Below, one piece after another: positions 1-8,853 of a stretch of 64,000 nt of DNA. Within the stretch, counting starts at the first letter, position 1. Every line of letters begins with the position of its first letter. The position numbers and the translations under genes are program-made. The stretch is from Bacteroidota bacterium. Lineage in GTDB: Bacteria; Bacteroidota; Bacteroidia; Chitinophagales; Saprospiraceae. Where the stretch lies: positions 62,001 through 126,000 of the forward strand of contig JASBVF010000007.1 in the NCBI GenBank assembly GCA_030147525.1. Reading direction: 5' to 3'. Below the pieces are notes generated by a model. The model saw nothing but the letters and a program-made list of their open reading frames with translations. It ran no database searches and was not told the origin of the DNA.

Positions 1-1530
1 CGCCAGCGGGGCGTCCCAGTTCCAGCGGTAGGCATTTTCGCCTTCCCGTGGCTGCGGCTGGATGCCGGTCATTTCACCCGAAGCCTTGTCGAAGCGGGTC
101 AGGCCGCCGTACTGGTACTGGGCGTACACGATGTCCGGGTTTTGCGGGTCGATCTGCGTTTCGAAGCCGTCGCCGAGCTGCGTTACGAACCAGTCGGCAT
201 TGGTGATGCCGTGGGCGTTGCGGCTGCGGCTGGGTCCACCGAGCGAGAAGTTGTCCTGCGTGCCGCCGTAGATGTAGTAAAACGGCGTGCTGTTGTCCAC
301 CTCCACTTTATAAAACTGGGTGACGGGCAAGTTGCCATGAAACACCCAGGTTTTGGCGGCATCGTGAGTGTGGTAAATGCCACCGTCGCAGCCCGCCAGC
401 ATGTAGTCCGGGTCGTTCGGGTCGATCCAGATCACGTGGTTGTCCACGTGTTTGTATTCCTCGCCGAGCGTGCTCCAGGTCTTGCCGCCGTCACGGGTGA
501 TTTGATTAAAAACATCCATCGAAATGACGGTATTCGGCTCGGTCGGGTGGGGAAAAATTTCACAGTAGTAGTTGCCGCTTGTGGCGTGGCCGCCCTGCTT
601 TTCCCAGCTTGCGCCCCGGTTGGTGCTTTTGAAAAAACCACCGCCCTCGGCTGCCTCCACGATGGCGTAAATTATTTCGGGGTCAGCCGGTGAAATGGCC
701 AGACCGATGCGCCCGATTTCGCTGCCGGGCAGGCCTTTGGCTGCTTTTTCCCAGGTTTTGCCACCGTCCGAAGATTTGTAAATCGTGCTGCCCGGCCCGC
801 CGCCGACGTAGGTGAAAACATGCCGCCGCCGCTGGAATGCCGCAGCGTACAGCACGTCCGGGTTGCGTGGATCCATCACGAGATCGGTGACGCCGGTGTG
901 GGCATCCAATAAAGGTTCGCCTTTTTCATTTTTCAAAACCTGTTCCCAGGTCTTGCCGCTGTCGGTGGTTTTGTAAAGCCCACGGTCGCCGCCCTCGCTC
1001 CAGAGCGGGCCGATCGCCGCCACATAAACTACGTTGGAGTTGCGGGGATCGACGATGATCTTGCCGATGTGTTCGGAATTTTTCAGGCCCATGTGTTCCC
1101 AGCTTTTTCCGCCGTCACGGGATTTGTAAACGCCGTCGCCGTAGGCCACCGAGCGCTGGTTGTTGTTCTCTCCCGTGCCTACCCACACGACGCTGGGATT
1201 GTTCGGGTCGAGGGTCACGCAGCCGATGGAGTAGCTGCCCTGTCCGTCGAAAATGGGATCGTAGGTCGTGCCGCCGTTTTCGGTTTTCCATACGCCGCCG
1301 CTGGACGTGGCCACGTAGTAGGTGCTGCGTTTCTGCGGATGCACGGCGAAATCGCTGATGCGACCGGAGGTTACCGCCGGACCCACGCTGCGCCATTTCA
1401 GGCCGATGCCGAGCGTGTCGAGGAGATGTTTGGGTTCTTCTTTTTTCTCGTCCGTCTTTTTTCTTTGTGAAAAAACATTGGTGGAAAGGAGGATGGCGAA
1501 GGCCATCAAAAGAGTGGTAATTTTTTTCAT
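1..1530 (-). CDS. VPS10/sortilin-like BNR beta-propeller protein, 3' end outside the window
   Basis: The reading frame is open from an ATG at 1530 to the window edge, 510 codons without a stop, so the C-terminus is missing. It starts with a signal peptide (MKKITTLLMAFAILLSTNVFS) and then carries repeated Asp-box/BNR-like blades of the form S-x-D-G-G-K-T/S-W (YKSRDGGKSWE, YKTTDSGKTWE, YKSSDGGKTWE, TRDGGKTWS). The opening WRSVGPAVTSGRISD is typical of large Bacteroidota proteins annotated as VPS10 domain or glycosyl hydrolase, usually about 1000 residues. An exported propeller is likely; enzymatic activity is not shown. It lies 137 bp downstream of another minus-strand gene, with a strong hairpin between them, so it is probably transcribed separately. 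Confidence 0.85.
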   Translation of the reverse strand, partial: MKKITTLLMAFAILLSTNVFSQRKKTDEKKEEPKHLLDTLGIGLKWRSVGPAVTSGRISDFAVHPQKRSTYYVATSSGGVWKTENGGTTYDPIFDGQGSYSIGCVTLDPNNPSVVWVGTGENNNQRSVAYGDGVYKSRDGGKSWEHMGLKNSEHIGKIIVDPRNSNVVYVAAIGPLWSEGGDRGLYKTTDSGKTWEQVLKNEKGEPLLDAHTGVTDLVMDPRNPDVLYAAAFQRRRHVFTYVGGGPGSTIYKSSDGGKTWEKAAKGLPGSEIGRIGLAISPADPEIIYAIVEAAEGGGFFKSTNRGASWEKQGGHATSGNYYCEIFPHPTEPNTVISMDVFNQITRDGGKTWSTLGEEYKHVDNHVIWIDPNDPDYMLAGCDGGIYHTHDAAKTWVFHGNLPVTQFYKVEVDNSTPFYYIYGGTQDNFSLGGPSRSRNAHGITNADWFVTQLGDGFETQIDPQNPDIVYAQYQYGGLTRFDKASGEMTGIQPQPREGENAYRWNWDAPLA

Positions 1531-1607
1531 AGTCGGTAAGGTTTGGTTAAGGGTGGGAAGGTATAAAAGAAGCTGGATATTACAGCCCCAATCACAAAAT
1601 GTCGTTT

Positions 1608-1660
1608 GAAATTCTTCCGAAAGCGGGCGAATTGAATTCGCCCGCTTTCGGAAGAATTTC
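1608..1660 (-). terminator. perfect 26-bp inverted repeat, probable terminator
   Basis: The arms 1608-1633 and 1635-1660 are perfectly complementary over 26 bp with a single base between them. It begins 7 bp past the stop of the T9SS-sorted gene. On the minus strand it is followed by a mixed rather than pure T tract, so termination is inferred from stem strength and position. Confidence 0.55.
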
Positions 1661-1667
1661 AGGAATT

Positions 1668-3260
1668 TTACTCCTTCACAAACACCCGCCTCACCCCGTA
1701 TCTCTCATTTTTCACCTCCAAAAAATAACTCCCCGCAGCCCAGCCCGACACGTCGTAGTACAGCTCGTACTCGCCATATTCCACCGTCCGTTTTTCATGT
1801 TTCAAAACCTTTCCGGTCGAGTCAGTGAAGGTGAGGTAAACCACATCGTTCACCGGCACGAAGAAGTTCACGGTGAGCTTGCCGCTGGCGGGGTTAGGGA
1901 ACAGTTTTAAACCAAAATACTGCTCGCCGCCGATCTCCACGGCGCCCGTGGCCTGTTTTTGTAAAATGACTTTGAACACCCGGCCGGAGGCGCTGCTCAG
2001 GTCGTCGCCGTTGAGGAACAGCACGTTCGGCAGCGTGCTTTCGATGCCGCCGATGATGTGGCCGATGAGTTGCTCGTTGGCCAGGCCGTCGAGGTTGATA
2101 ATGCCATCCGTCAGCATGGGCAGGTTTTCGGCGGGCATAAACTCAGCGCCGGAGCCGAGCAGTCCGGGCATTTCACCCAACTTGAACTCCTGCATGGAGC
2201 CGTCGCCGGAGCGGGTGACGAGGCTGATGGTTTTCACGAACGGCACATCGGGATCGTCCACGAGTACGCCCGCCGTATTTAAAAAATAGCGGCTGATGCC
2301 CCCGAAAAAAGCGGTGTGCATTTCGTTTTGCGCAGCAGAATACAAGGCTGCGTGGGCGGTGTGGTACTGGTTGAGGTACTGGTTAAAATCGTTGTTGACC
2401 GTGTAGCTGCCGGGCAGCACGTCCACGGTGTTGAGCCAGGGCAGATCGGCATCGGGCCGGAAAACGCCGCTGAAAACGGTGAAACCTTCGGAGCCGTCCG
2501 GGAAGATTTGCGGCACGAGATTGTAGTCCCGGCGGCGGAGGTTGGCGGTGTCCACCGTTTCTTCGTAGTCCGTGATAGCGAGCGTGGCGTCGTCGTTCGT
2601 CACCCTGAATTTTTTGATAGCGTTGGTGTATTCCTGGAAAAAACCGGGGCCGTGGTTCGGCCCCATCGGGTTGTAGCGGCCCTCGAAATTTTGCCCGCCC
2701 ACGAGGTAAAAATCATCGTCGAGCAGGCCGAGGTAGCCGCCCGTCACCCGCACCCGGCCGTCGGTCAGGTAGCGGAAATGCGGGGCTATGTCGCCGCCGC
2801 TGGTCACGGCGTTCACCAGGCCGGGCAGGTCAACCGCTGTGAGGTAGGGGTAGGTGATAAATTCGTCGAGCGAGGGGCTGTAGCCGTAGCCGCCGGCGAT
2901 GTAGAGTACGTCGTCCCGCTGCACGGATTCCATGTTGGTGGAGGCGAGTTGCTCGACGAGGTTGGCGGGCAGGCCGGTCAGCGGTTTCGACCAGACCTGC
3001 TTGGCAGCGATGTCCACGACGTAGATGCTGGTGTTTTTAAAATCGGGATCGAAAGCGGCGAAAGGCTGCCGCTGGTGCAGGCCGTCCGTGCGCCCGCCGA
3101 TGAGTACCCACTTGCCGTCGTGCCGGCCTTCGACGAAGGATTGCAGGGCCGGAAAGCCGGGGAACGCTTCCTCTTCAATGGCGACGGTGAAGGTAGCGGT
3201 TTGAGCGAAAATGAGTTTTACGAAAAAGAAGAAAAGAAGGGTAGCGGGTAGTTTTTTCAT
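1668..3260 (-). CDS. Secreted propeller-like protein with T9SS type A C-terminal sorting domain
   Basis: The ATG at 3260 gives a 530-residue protein opening with a signal peptide (MKKLPATLLFFFFVKLIFAQ). The frame extends upstream to 3416, but that extension is not signal-like. The middle has Kelch-like glycine-rich blades (WVLIGGRTDG, LYIAGGYGY, FYLVGGQNF, AFFGGISRY, HIIGGIE), suggesting a beta-propeller. The last ~80 residues are a T9SS sorting domain: LKLFPNPASGKLTV, then GKVLKHEK and AAGSYFLEVKN, ending VRRVFVKE. The family role is export through the outer membrane by T9SS and cell-surface attachment or release. The ligand or substrate is unknown. GldN, a T9SS component, is encoded about 6 kb away. 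Confidence 0.85.
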   Translation of the reverse strand: MKKLPATLLFFFFVKLIFAQTATFTVAIEEEAFPGFPALQSFVEGRHDGKWVLIGGRTDGLHQRQPFAAFDPDFKNTSIYVVDIAAKQVWSKPLTGLPANLVEQLASTNMESVQRDDVLYIAGGYGYSPSLDEFITYPYLTAVDLPGLVNAVTSGGDIAPHFRYLTDGRVRVTGGYLGLLDDDFYLVGGQNFEGRYNPMGPNHGPGFFQEYTNAIKKFRVTNDDATLAITDYEETVDTANLRRRDYNLVPQIFPDGSEGFTVFSGVFRPDADLPWLNTVDVLPGSYTVNNDFNQYLNQYHTAHAALYSAAQNEMHTAFFGGISRYFLNTAGVLVDDPDVPFVKTISLVTRSGDGSMQEFKLGEMPGLLGSGAEFMPAENLPMLTDGIINLDGLANEQLIGHIIGGIESTLPNVLFLNGDDLSSASGRVFKVILQKQATGAVEIGGEQYFGLKLFPNPASGKLTVNFFVPVNDVVYLTFTDSTGKVLKHEKRTVEYGEYELYYDVSGWAAGSYFLEVKNERYGVRRVFVKE

Positions 3261-3598
3261 GGTGAAATTTTTCACGGATTTTGAAATTGCGCAAAAGCGC
3301 AAATAAAACGGAGTTGTACGAAAAGACTGGGAACAAATATCACGCATCAATAATGATTTTTTGAAAAGACCTCCCGCTGCTTGCATGTGATAAAACTTTT
3401 TGCAATAAAGCATCACCGTAAATCGTCTGGTTTAAGCAGGGTGCTTTAACTTTTATAAGCAATTCATTTTACAGTAAGTACCTGGTTTGCTGAAACTATC
3501 GCTCCACTCTTTCCGTTTTTTCCATTTCAACTTGCGGGAGTACAACTTCCGTCTACTTTTCCCTTATTTTCGCCGCTCGTTTTTAAAAAAGAAAAAAT
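3261..3598. other. Divergent intergenic region, 338 bp
   Basis: This separates the minus-strand T9SS-sorted gene from plus-strand asnS. No gene is visible. A near-consensus -7 element for asnS (TATTTTCG at 3565-3572, one mismatch to TANNTTTG) is the only promoter-like signal I can point to; no well-spaced -33 element accompanies it. Confidence 0.4.
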
Positions 3599-5041
3599 AT
3601 GAGACGTACTGAAATCGATAGCATTTTAAAACAACCCCAAATCGGAACCCAGGTCAAAGTCATGGGCTGGGTGCGTTCCTTCCGCTCCAACCGCTTCATC
3701 GCCCTTTACGACGGCTCATCGTTCAATACCTTGCAGGTCGTTGTGGATTTTGAAAAATTTGATGAAGAGTTTTTGAAAAAAATCAACTTCCACGCCTGTA
3801 TCGCCGTCACCGGCCAACTGGTCGAATCCCAGGGCGCAGGTCAGTCGGTGGAAGTGCTGGCTGAAAATATCGAACTGCTCGGCGAGTGCAACCCGGAGGA
3901 ATACGTGCTGCAACCCAAGCACATGACGATGGAATACCTGCGGGAAAAAGCGCATTTCCGCATGCGTACGCAGACCTTTAGCGCTGTTTTTCGTATCCGC
4001 CACGCTGTGGCTTACGCTGTTCACAAATATTTCAACGACCGGGGCTACTACTACATGCACACCCCGATCATCACAGGCAGCGACGCTGAGGGCGCCGGTG
4101 AAATGTTCCGGGTAACAACGCTCGACGTGGGCAATCCTCCCCGCACCGAAGACGGCGAAATCAACTGGAAGGAAGATTTTTTCGGAAAAAGCACCAACCT
4201 GACCGTTTCCGGCCAATTGCAGGGTGAAATTGCAGCGCTGGCGCTGGGCAAGATTTATACCTTCGGCCCCACTTTCCGGGCCGAGCAATCGTTCACGCCC
4301 CGCCACCTCGCCGAGTTCTGGATGATCGAGCCGGAAGTGGCTTTTTTCGACATCCACGACAACATGGATTTGGCCGAGGATTTTGTGAAATACCTCATCA
4401 ACCACATCCTCGAAAACTACCCCGATGATCTCGAATTCCTCGACAACCGCATCAAGCAGGCCGAGAAAAATATGAAGCAGGAGGACCGCCGCCCGATGGG
4501 GCTGGTGGAAATGCTGCGTTTCGTGGTCGATAATGATTTTGAGCGTATCACTTACACGGATGCTATTCGGATTTTGCAAAATTCAAAACCCTACAAAAAA
4601 GGGAAGTTTCAGTTTCCGGTCGAGTGGGGCAAAGATTTGCAATCCGAGCACGAGCGCTACCTCGTTGAAAAACATTTCCAGAAACCTGTCGTAGTGCGGG
4701 ACTACCCGAAAGTGATCAAGGCATTTTACATGCGTGAAAACGACGGCACCGAACCTGGTAAAGAGACCGTAGCTGCCATGGACATTCTCTTCCCTTACAT
4801 CGGCGAGGTGATCGGTGGCTCGCAGCGAGAGGAGCGCCACGGCAAACTGCTCGAACGCATCCATGCCCAGGGCATTCCGGAAGAGGAACTCTGGTGGTAC
4901 CTCGAACTGCGCAAGTTCGGCGGCTGTCCGCATGCCGGCTTCGGCCTCGGCTTCGAGCGGATGGTGCAGTTCATTACGGGCATGGGTAACATCCGGGACG
5001 TGATCGCCTTTCCGAGAGCGGCGGGGAGTGCGGAGTTTTAA
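3599..5041 (+). CDS. asnS: Asparagine--tRNA ligase
   Basis: This class II synthetase of 480 residues charges tRNA-Asn with asparagine. An N-terminal OB-fold anticodon-binding domain is seen around residues 15-105 ([13 protein letters not shown]). Class II motif 2 is clear as [20 protein letters not shown], whose [12 protein letters not shown] form is typical of AsnRS rather than AspRS. Motif 3 is at the C-terminus ([12 protein letters not shown], residues 447-458), ending [15 protein letters not shown]. Length is normal for bacterial AsnRS. It stands alone in its orientation and is followed by a hairpin terminator, so it is probably monocistronic. Confidence 0.97.
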   Translation: MRRTEIDSILKQPQIGTQVKVMGWVRSFRSNRFIALYDGSSFNTLQVVVDFEKFDEEFLKKINFHACIAVTGQLVESQGAGQSVEVLAENIELLGECNPEEYVLQPKHMTMEYLREKAHFRMRTQTFSAVFRIRHAVAYAVHKYFNDRGYYYMHTPIITGSDAEGAGEMFRVTTLDVGNPPRTEDGEINWKEDFFGKSTNLTVSGQLQGEIAALALGKIYTFGPTFRAEQSFTPRHLAEFWMIEPEVAFFDIHDNMDLAEDFVKYLINHILENYPDDLEFLDNRIKQAEKNMKQEDRRPMGLVEMLRFVVDNDFERITYTDAIRILQNSKPYKKGKFQFPVEWGKDLQSEHERYLVEKHFQKPVVVRDYPKVIKAFYMRENDGTEPGKETVAAMDILFPYIGEVIGGSQREERHGKLLERIHAQGIPEEELWWYLELRKFGGCPHAGFGLGFERMVQFITGMGNIRDVIAFPRAAGSAEF

Positions 5042-5043
5042 AA

Positions 5044-5095
5044 AGGTGAAATGGTTGAATGGCTGCGGTTATTCAACCATTTTTTTATTTCACCT
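5044..5095 (+). terminator. Terminator after asnS, built from octamer-like repeats
   Basis: A perfect 10-bp stem (5051-5060 with 5071-5080) is followed directly by seven T residues. A second outer pairing (AGGTGAAA with TTTCACCT, 5044-5051 and 5088-5095) encloses it. The left arm reads as related octamers (GGTGAAAT, GGTTGAAT), the style seen at many other sites in this window. Confidence 0.75.
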
Positions 5096-5137
5096 GTTTC
5101 CAAAACTCAACCTTTTAACAATCCAGCAACTTAAATA

Positions 5138-5797
5138 ATGCTCACAGTCCGCCAACTCACAAAAACATACACCTCCGGTAACAAATCCCTCACCGTCCTC
5201 GACGACGTCAGTTTTGACATCGAAGCAGGGCAGACCTTCGCCATCGTTGGCCCATCTGGCAGCGGGAAGACAACGCTGTTGGGCCTCTGCGCCGGACTTG
5301 ACCGGGCGAGTTCCGGCTCCGTCGTGCTGAATGGCATTGCCCTTGACGACCTCGACGAAGACGAACGGGCGGATGTGCGTAGCAAGCACGTGGGCTTTGT
5401 TTTTCAAAATTTTCAGCTCATCCCTACGCTCACAGCCCTGGAAAACGTGATGGTGCCGATGGAACTGCAAGGTCAGAAAGGCGCTGCCCAAAAAGCGATG
5501 GAACTGCTGGAGCGAGTCGGTCTCGCCGATCGCCACCACCACTACCCGGCCCAGCTTTCCGGCGGCGAACAGCAGCGGGTGGCACTGGCACGGGCATTTT
5601 CCAACAGCCCGAAAATCCTCTTCGCCGACGAACCGACCGGTAACCTCGACCCTGAGACGCATGACGTGGTGGAAAAATTGCTTTTTGATTTAAACAAAGA
5701 AGCCGGCACTACGCTCGTTCTGGTTACGCACGACCTCGAACTGGCTGCGAAAACTCAGCACGTTTTAAAATTGAAAGGCGGTAAGATGGCTGATTAA
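5138..5797 (+). CDS. ABC transporter ATP-binding protein, LolD/MacB type
   Basis: The 219-residue ATPase has Walker A GPSGSGKT (38-45), Q-loop Q90 in FVFQNF, signature LSGGEQQRVALARA (140-153) and Walker B ILFADEPTGNLD (160-171). The QNFQLIPTLTALENV and DEPTGNLD wording is typical of the LolD/YbbA/MacB branch, which powers lipoprotein release or exporter-type permeases rather than nutrient uptake. No permease gene adjoins it, so its partner must be elsewhere; this resembles stand-alone YbbA/LolD genes. It runs between two terminator/promoter boundaries and is probably transcribed singly. Confidence 0.9.
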   Translation: MLTVRQLTKTYTSGNKSLTVLDDVSFDIEAGQTFAIVGPSGSGKTTLLGLCAGLDRASSGSVVLNGIALDDLDEDERADVRSKHVGFVFQNFQLIPTLTALENVMVPMELQGQKGAAQKAMELLERVGLADRHHHYPAQLSGGEQQRVALARAFSNSPKILFADEPTGNLDPETHDVVEKLLFDLNKEAGTTLVLVTHDLELAAKTQHVLKLKGGKMAD

Positions 5798-5818
5798 GGC
5801 TTTCTTAAGACTCCCTGC

Positions 5819-5850
5819 TTTGCGTTTCCCTCCGTTTAGCTTTATTTTTG
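5819..5850 (+). promoter_or_regulatory. Bacteroidota-type promoter for the TlpA-family gene
   Basis: A -33 TTTG (5819-5822), a 20-bp spacer and a -7 TATTTTTG (5843-5850) match the Bacteroidota housekeeping consensus exactly. The gene starts 58 bp downstream of the -7 element. Confidence 0.75.
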
Positions 5851-5908
5851 CAAAACTTTTGGCAAACTCCTCAACCTTTTCCACTTATTTTTAATCAAAT
5901 TTCTCCGT

Positions 5909-7294
5909 ATGAAGTCCCTTGTACTTGTACTCCTTTCCACCACAATTTTTCTGCTCTCTTCTGCTTTCGTCAATTTTTCCGGCGAAAAAGGCGAGGTACT
6001 GCTTACCTGCAACGTCAATGCTTGCAACAAGGTAGATTCACTCTACCTGTTTGAGTTTAATGGAGTTAATTTCAAAAAGGCGATGGCTGCCCCCACCTCT
6101 GACTGGCAGACGTATCAGTTTAAAATGAAAGCCACGTCCCCTCGTTTTTATTACATCGGCCTGGATGGAAACAACATGAAACCCATCATTCTTGGTACGG
6201 AGGAAAAGGTGACACTAAACGGTACCTGCGCTCAATTCCAGATTGCGCAACTGCCTGATTCTGATTTGAATACAAAATATGAGGAAGTGAAAATGCTGAT
6301 CAATCAGCACAAAAATGAGTTAAGCCAACAACTCCGCCAGTTACAGGCTGCCAATGCCCAGCAAAATATTGAAGTTGCCAACGCAGCCGTCAGAGCGATG
6401 GCTGACCTGGATCAAAAACGCCTGGGTGAGCTTGAATCTTTGAAGAAAACGAACCCCTACCTCGCAAAAATTCTGGCCCTGAATACCTACCTCAGCTATC
6501 AGAATAACGGTACGGGTGATATGAGCGAAATCGAGTATTTCGGTCAAAAATATTTCCAGTTGGTCGACTGGAAAGATGCCGACTACAACCACATGCCGTG
6601 GGTCTACGAAAGTGTCAAAGGCTACGCTCAAACCCTGGCCAGCGTGGGATTGCCTGACAGCAACCAAAAAAACTTCATTGACCAACTGCTCAATCAAATC
6701 CCCGCAAATTCCCGCACTTACATGCTGGCTCTCGGCGGCGTCATCTCCGGACTGGAGTCGAAAAAAAGCCCACTGATTGGCAATTACGCCCAGCGCTACG
6801 TTGACAAATACAAAAAAACAGAGCCGGAAGCGGCAGCTCAACTTCAGCAATTACTGCAAATGTCAGCCAGCTTCATCACCGGCGCCGAAGCACCGGATTT
6901 CACGATGAATAACCTCGAAAACCAACCCGTCAAACTTTCCGATTTTCGGGGAAAAGTGCTGCTGATTGACTTCTGGGCAAGCTGGTGTGGCCCTTGCCGC
7001 AGGGAAAATCCGCATGTCGTCGGACTCTACAACCAATACCACGAAAAAGGATTTGACATTCTCGGTGTCAGTCTCGACCGTACGAGAGAGCCCTGGGTCG
7101 CTGCCATTGAGAAGGACGGCCTGGCCTGGCACCACGTTTCCGATCTGCAGGGCTGGTCAAACTCAGCAGCCCGGCTGTATGGCGTTTCGTCTATTCCTCA
7201 GACGGTACTGCTCGACCGGGAGGGGAAAATCATTGCCCGGAACCTTAGAGGTGAGGCATTGGATGCCAAGTTGAAGGAAATTTTCGGAGAGTAA
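5909..7294 (+). CDS. TlpA-family thiol-disulfide oxidoreductase
   Basis: This 461-residue exported protein has an N-terminal signal/anchor (MKSLVLVLLSTTIFLLSSAF), a middle helical region resembling the DUF4369-containing family, and a C-terminal thioredoxin fold. The active site is WCGPC with C360 and C363, preceded by LSDFRGKVLLIDFWAS. The cis-Pro loop is seen in GVSSIPQTVLLDREG. Family members reduce or reshuffle disulfides in the periplasm, often serving cytochrome c maturation or redox stress; the substrate here is unknown. The sequence is full length and has its own promoter and terminator. Confidence 0.9.
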   Translation: MKSLVLVLLSTTIFLLSSAFVNFSGEKGEVLLTCNVNACNKVDSLYLFEFNGVNFKKAMAAPTSDWQTYQFKMKATSPRFYYIGLDGNNMKPIILGTEEKVTLNGTCAQFQIAQLPDSDLNTKYEEVKMLINQHKNELSQQLRQLQAANAQQNIEVANAAVRAMADLDQKRLGELESLKKTNPYLAKILALNTYLSYQNNGTGDMSEIEYFGQKYFQLVDWKDADYNHMPWVYESVKGYAQTLASVGLPDSNQKNFIDQLLNQIPANSRTYMLALGGVISGLESKKSPLIGNYAQRYVDKYKKTEPEAAAQLQQLLQMSASFITGAEAPDFTMNNLENQPVKLSDFRGKVLLIDFWASWCGPCRRENPHVVGLYNQYHEKGFDILGVSLDRTREPWVAAIEKDGLAWHHVSDLQGWSNSAARLYGVSSIPQTVLLDREGKIIARNLRGEALDAKLKEIFGE

Positions 7295-7311
7295 AAAAAA
7301 TGAAACTTCAG

Positions 7312-7356
7312 AAAAAACGGCCTCGTGCATACTCTTTGCACGGGGCTATTTTTTTT
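7312..7356. terminator. Bidirectional terminator between convergent genes
   Basis: A 10-bp stem (7320-7329 with 7337-7346, one G-T pair) has an A tract on its left and a T tract on its right. It serves the TlpA gene on the plus strand. The stop codon of the minus-strand gene (7346-7348) overlaps the right arm. Confidence 0.8.
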
Positions 7357-7813
7357 CCTCAATCCGAAGGTCGCTGATAATCGCTGCTGCCTCAGGATGC
7401 TTTTCCAAAAAATCACGGAACATCGGCTCATCGAGCAGGAAGGTGATCGTTCTGCCGAACTTACCGGGTGCTTTCAGGTGAATACGGACGAGGTGAAAAA
7501 TCCCTGCGTCCCGCTCTGTGATCTTTTTTATGTTGTGAAAAGGGTAGCGGTAGGTTTTGAAATAATTGGAAGCGTAGACGTACAACTCATCCATCTCCAC
7601 CCGCTTCAGTTGAATCAGGGTCAAATACAGTAAACCGGAGCCGGCAAGGAAAAAGATCGTAAGCCCGATTTTCATCGTCTGCGCCGAAACAGGGCCAAAA
7701 GTTGTATTCTCCAAACGCCAGACGGCGATGGTGAAAATTCCGAAAAAGACAATCCAGAACGTTGGAATGAAGATTTTCAAAAAAAGGGTAGCGTTGGATG
7801 AAATTCGCTGCAT
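7346..7813 (-). CDS. Small membrane protein, PH-domain-like C-terminal part
   Basis: I do not recognise a named family. The 155-residue protein has two hydrophobic segments near residues 9-31 and 45-67, followed by a soluble part of about 85 residues (MDELYVYASNYFKTYRYPFH, then IKKITERD) whose pattern resembles bacterial PH-like membrane-attached domains. No signal peptide cleavage site is evident. It ends in the shared terminator and lies 33 bp downstream of tatC on the same strand, so the two are probably co-transcribed. Function is not assigned. Confidence 0.7.
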   Translation of the reverse strand: MQRISSNATLFLKIFIPTFWIVFFGIFTIAVWRLENTTFGPVSAQTMKIGLTIFFLAGSGLLYLTLIQLKRVEMDELYVYASNYFKTYRYPFHNIKKITERDAGIFHLVRIHLKAPGKFGRTITFLLDEPMFRDFLEKHPEAAAIISDLRIEEKK

Positions 7814-7846
7814 AGTTTTTTATTAAAAACGGTGGGTCAGGTTCAA

Positions 7847-8704
7847 TCAGGGATTCATCTTCTCTTCAAGCGCCTTTTGTTTTTCAACCCGCTTGGAAAC
7901 GTAAATACTGATTTCGTAAAGACCCATCAATGGGAGCGCAATCAAAATCTGGCTGAAAGCATCAGGTGGCGTGATGATGGCTGCCAGCGCCACCAGAATG
8001 ACAATGGCGTGCCGCCGGTATTGTTTTAAAAAATTGGAAGAAAGTACGCCTACCTGTGTCAGCACATGCGCAACGACCGGCAGCTCGAACACCATTCCGG
8101 TTGGCAAGGTGAACATGACCATGTAGCCAATGTAGGAGCCCAAAGCTGGAGTCGAATCTACGCCCGGCAGCTGATAGCCCGTTAAAAAGCTAACAGCAAA
8201 CGGTGAGATGACAAAGTAGCCAAACATGACCCCAAGTGTGAAAAGTACCGAACAAACTCCGACCGCATACCGGGTTACCCGGCGCTCTTTTTCGTACAGG
8301 CCCGGCTTGATAAACCGCCAGAACTCCCAGAAAATATAGGGGAAAGCCAGTACGAAGCCCAACAGAAACGAAACTTTCATGTGCGTCAGGAAAAGTTCGC
8401 CCATGTCAGGAGTGATCAGTTTAAATTCCGTCGGAAAAAAGCAGAGGTTGTCGCCCAGCCCGATGAAGTTCGAGAAGCTGCAAATCACCCGATAGGTGAT
8501 GAAATCCGGATCCCGGGGACCAAAAATAACAGTGGTAAAAACGAAATCTTTGGCCAGAAACAGCGCAATCGCAAATACGCCAATGGCCAATACCGACCTG
8601 AAAATATGCCAGCGCAATTCCTCCAGGTGGTCGAAAAAGGACATTTCCTTTTCTACGATATTGCCATTTTCGGGCCCTTCTATTCCAAGTTGATCAAGTG
8701 CCAT
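7847..8704 (-). CDS. tatC: Sec-independent protein translocase subunit TatC
   Basis: TatC is the receptor subunit of the twin-arginine export pathway in the cytoplasmic membrane. The 285-residue protein has six predicted membrane segments. Family signatures are FFDHLEELRWHIFRS near the N-terminus, PYIFWEFWRFIKPGLYEKER in the loop after TM2, and the C-terminal AAIITPPDAFSQ. It has a periplasmic insertion between TM1 and TM2, as is usual in Bacteroidota. No tatA lies beside it. A likely Tat substrate with an RRDF signal is encoded at 40377-41405. Its 5' leader is almost wholly occupied by an octamer-repeat hairpin, described separately. Confidence 0.97.
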   Translation of the reverse strand: MALDQLGIEGPENGNIVEKEMSFFDHLEELRWHIFRSVLAIGVFAIALFLAKDFVFTTVIFGPRDPDFITYRVICSFSNFIGLGDNLCFFPTEFKLITPDMGELFLTHMKVSFLLGFVLAFPYIFWEFWRFIKPGLYEKERRVTRYAVGVCSVLFTLGVMFGYFVISPFAVSFLTGYQLPGVDSTPALGSYIGYMVMFTLPTGMVFELPVVAHVLTQVGVLSSNFLKQYRRHAIVILVALAAIITPPDAFSQILIALPLMGLYEISIYVSKRVEKQKALEEKMNP

Positions 8705-8712
8705 GTTTTTTT

Positions 8713-8832
8713 AGTAGGCGAGTAGGCGGGTAGGCGAGTAGGCGGGTAGGCGAGCAAGGAGTAACGGTAATCTAAAATTACCTGGCTACTTGCCTGCTCG
8801 CTTACTCGCCTACTTGCCTACCCGCCTACTCG
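8713..8832. repeat. Octamer tandem-repeat hairpin (unit GTAGGCGR) in the tatC leader
   Basis: The left arm holds five consecutive octamers of the form GTAGGCGA/GTAGGCGG (8714-8753) and a degenerate sixth. The right arm (about 8786-8832) carries the reverse-complement octamers (such as CTACTTGC, CTACCCGC, TTACTCGC). About 25 bp separate the arms. The unit is shared with the hairpin at 40305-40375. The left arm ends 9 bp from the tatC start codon. Confidence 0.9.
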
Positions 8833-8845
8833 AAAAGAACGGCTG

Positions 8846-8853
8846 CAAATGTA
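8846..8853 (-). promoter_or_regulatory. -7 promoter element for tatC
   Basis: On the minus strand this reads TACATTTG followed by CAGCC, matching TANNTTTG. A convincing -33 TTG at the right distance is not seen. If used, transcription would begin just before the octamer hairpin. Confidence 0.45.

Noticed and set aside
142-693. 183-codon open frame on the plus strand
   Set aside because: It is antisense to the VPS10/BNR gene, has no domain, and such shadows are common opposite GC-rich coding frames.
2316-3251. 311-codon open frame on the plus strand
   Set aside because: It lies wholly opposite the T9SS-sorted gene, with Val/Ala/Glu/His-rich sequence typical of an antisense frame.
3716-4579. 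287-codon open frame on the minus strand
   Set aside because: It is antisense to asnS, whose protein sequence is unmistakable.
8713-8832. CRISPR-like array
   Set aside because: The units are contiguous octamers without spacers and fold into opposed arms; there are no cas genes.
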